This document shows positions 63,136 through 64,000 of a stretch of DNA of 64,000 nt, one piece after another (position 1 is the first letter of the stretch; each line of letters begins with the position of its first letter). The notes under the pieces are model-generated. The model was not told where the DNA came from, did not search any database, and saw only the letters and a program-made list of their open reading frames with translations. Both the position numbers and the translations under genes were made by a program. Origin of the DNA: Roseivivax halotolerans (GTDB lineage Bacteria > Pseudomonadota > Alphaproteobacteria > Rhodobacterales > Rhodobacteraceae); the NCBI RefSeq assembly GCF_900115815.1, contig NZ_FOXV01000014.1, forward strand, positions 17,638-81,637. The letters are read 5' to 3'.

Positions 63136-63675
63136 TCAGACCCTCCTTTTGTAAGGCCGCAGCAGGTCCGCCGCGCCGCTCAGTTCCATTGCGCGCGCCA
63201 CCCAGGCCGGGTTGCGGTCATAGCTTTCCTCGATCGCACCACCCATGCCGGTTGAATAACTGGACACGCCCGCCCGGTCCGGCTCATCCGCCAGATACTC
63301 GGCAAGCCGCCGGAACGCCTCGGAGACAGCCGCAGGCACGTCACCGCCCCCAACGTCCGCCGTGATCCGATAGGGACCGTCACCGGGCAGATCATAGCCG
63401 CCCCAGGGGGACGCCGCCGGGGTGCATTCCACCCATGCGCCGCTTTCCCAGACCTCGACCGTGTTCAAGTTGGACGGCTGCAACGGGGCTTCCCATGAGC
63501 CGCCCCCCTCGACCGTCCAGATCACTTGCCGATCCGTCCAGCGCACCCGGCAATACGCCTCAAGCCGTTGCCAGAGCGCATCCTCGTCCAGTGCTGCCGC
63601 CGCCGTGCTCAGGCCAGCCGGGGCCGCTGGATAGCTTGCCGGGATTGCCTCGACCTCTTTCAATGTCACCGCCAT
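63136..63675 (-). CDS. Phage head-tail connector (gp8-like)
   Basis: A 179-residue protein: MAVTLKEVEAIPASYPAAPAGLSTAAAALDEDALWQRLEAYCRVRWTDRQVIWTVEGGGSWEAPLQPSNLNTVEVW. The later part is a helical bundle (VPAAVSEAFRRLAEYLADEP) as in phiE125 gp8-type connectors. It lies 1 bp after the truncated protease and 2 bp before the portal. In ordinary phages this gene follows the major capsid gene, which is missing here. Confidence 0.72.
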   Translation of the reverse strand: MAVTLKEVEAIPASYPAAPAGLSTAAAALDEDALWQRLEAYCRVRWTDRQVIWTVEGGGSWEAPLQPSNLNTVEVWESGAWVECTPAASPWGGYDLPGDGPYRITADVGGGDVPAAVSEAFRRLAEYLADEPDRAGVSSYSTGMGGAIEESYDRNPAWVARAMELSGAADLLRPYKRRV

Positions 63676-63676
63676 G

Positions 63677-63921
63677 TCAGGCCCTCCACCGTGCAGAAGG
63701 GTGCACCCGGACGGGCAGGATCAGACGATCCGGTTGCCAGTTGCGTTCCTCGATCTGGGTTTCGTCATAGGCGGGCCGCGTGACCACGCTCAGTTCATAG
63801 AGCAAGGCCGCAAAGATCGTGCGGATCAGCGCCATGCCCTCAGCCGGATTTTCTTCCTCGACCTTTTCCGCGTCGGGCACCGCCCGTTCCGGGGGAATGC
63901 GAAAGCCTGGAGTGCCCCCAC
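63677..63921 (-). pseudogene. Prohead protease, 5' part removed by an IS
   Basis: About 80 codons of the C-terminal end of an HK97-type prohead protease. The segment ALLYELSVVTRPAYDETQIEERNW is the family's LxEVSVVTxPAY motif. The frame enters IS sequence at 63921, so the catalytic His/Ser region is missing or lies beyond the insertion. Read outward, the remaining frame could start at a GTG inside the IS, but that would not give an active enzyme. Directly followed by the gp8-like gene, with no capsid gene between. Confidence 0.75.
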
Positions 63922-64000
63922 TGAAGTGGTCCACGAACTGGGATAGTTTTATCCCGATGTCAGGAGGACCAGAGAGATGGCTGGAAAGCGAGACAAGCCC
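63922..64000 (+). mobile_element. IS3-family insertion sequence, left end
   Basis: Begins about 63922 with a TGAAGTGGTCCACG-type end (the likely terminal inverted repeat) and continues off the window. The first codons of a transposase OrfA follow after AGGAGG. The insertion separates the prohead protease fragment from whatever lies upstream. Confidence 0.7.
63977..64000 (+). CDS. IS3 family transposase OrfA (first 8 codons)
   Basis: ATG at 63977 preceded by AGGAGG nine bases upstream, reading MAGKRDKP. This start matches the IS3-family OrfA group I know from Rhodobacteraceae (MAGKR...KPEEIV). The gene continues beyond the window; the identification rests on these few residues and the IS end. 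Confidence 0.6.

Larger units (their letters stand above)
59436..64000. mobile_element. Phage-like integrative element at tRNA-Phe (continues past window)
   Basis: A compact minus-strand array. Read in the direction of transcription it is: prohead protease (truncated), gp8-like connector, portal, head-tail adaptor-like protein, two small unknowns, AlpA-like protein, integrase. Head genes thus share an apparent operon with the integrase and no replication, lysis or tail gene is seen. The left edge is the tRNA-Phe 3' end. The right edge is outside the window, beyond an IS3-like insertion. Confidence 0.75.

Overview
The window looks like chromosome of a marine-type Rhodobacteraceae (Roseobacter-group) alphaproteobacterium. 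I infer this from the high GC, the YgfZ / EF-P / PopZ-like / TolC / Pcm neighbourhood, a complete urea ABC transporter operon, an EPS-associated MarR regulator, an Anbu-type proteasome operon and a SelD-oxidoreductase fusion. No 16S rRNA is present, so the genus cannot be fixed.

Layout. 1-9.2 kb: core housekeeping genes (ygfZ end, fructosamine-kinase-like gene, efp, pcm-tolC-PopZ-like on the minus strand, AI-2E-family transporter, small membrane proteins, tRNA-Cys). 8.3-15.2 kb: a LysR-type regulator divergent from urtABCDE, with a perfect palindrome containing a T-N11-A LysR box between them. 15.2-22.7 kb: an integrative element against the 3' end of urtE. It has a tyrosine recombinase, an excisionase-like protein, a small coupled ORF, a Lon-like AAA ATPase, a 410-bp origin-like gap (DnaA box, paired GTTCCC motifs, hairpin), a primase-like protein split into two overlapping genes, and a hypothetical gene.

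23.1-50.4 kb: a large exopolysaccharide locus. It encodes glycosyltransferases, nucleotide-sugar enzymes, two sulfotransferases, a flippase, an EpsG-like polymerase, an ATP-grasp enzyme, a deacetylase-like enzyme, a WecA-like initiating transferase, GDP-mannose genes and dTDP-rhamnose genes. The likely product is a sulfated, acidic heteropolysaccharide. The locus is visibly rearranged. rfbBDA occurs twice (9,310 bp apart) and nearly 1.5 kb differs by one base. The first rfbA copy ends in a foreign AT-rich tail. The only rfbC is frameshifted at its conserved HFQ segment, and a GDP-fucose synthase survives only as a 3' fragment.

50.4-55.8 kb (minus): an RTX/M10 metalloprotease, then the Anbu proteasome-like peptidase with its usual partners (transglutaminase-like, alpha-E, circularly permuted ATP-grasp). 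56-59.2 kb: SelD fused to an FAD/NAD oxidoreductase, convergent with the tRNA 2-selenouridine synthase; together they form the selenouridine tRNA pathway. 59.4-64 kb: tRNA-Phe followed by a phage-like element in which integrase and AlpA-like genes sit in one tight minus-strand array with head genes (adaptor, portal, gp8-like connector, prohead protease). The protease is cut by an IS3-like element that runs off the window. The two integrative elements and the mosaic rfb duplication are the most unusual parts.
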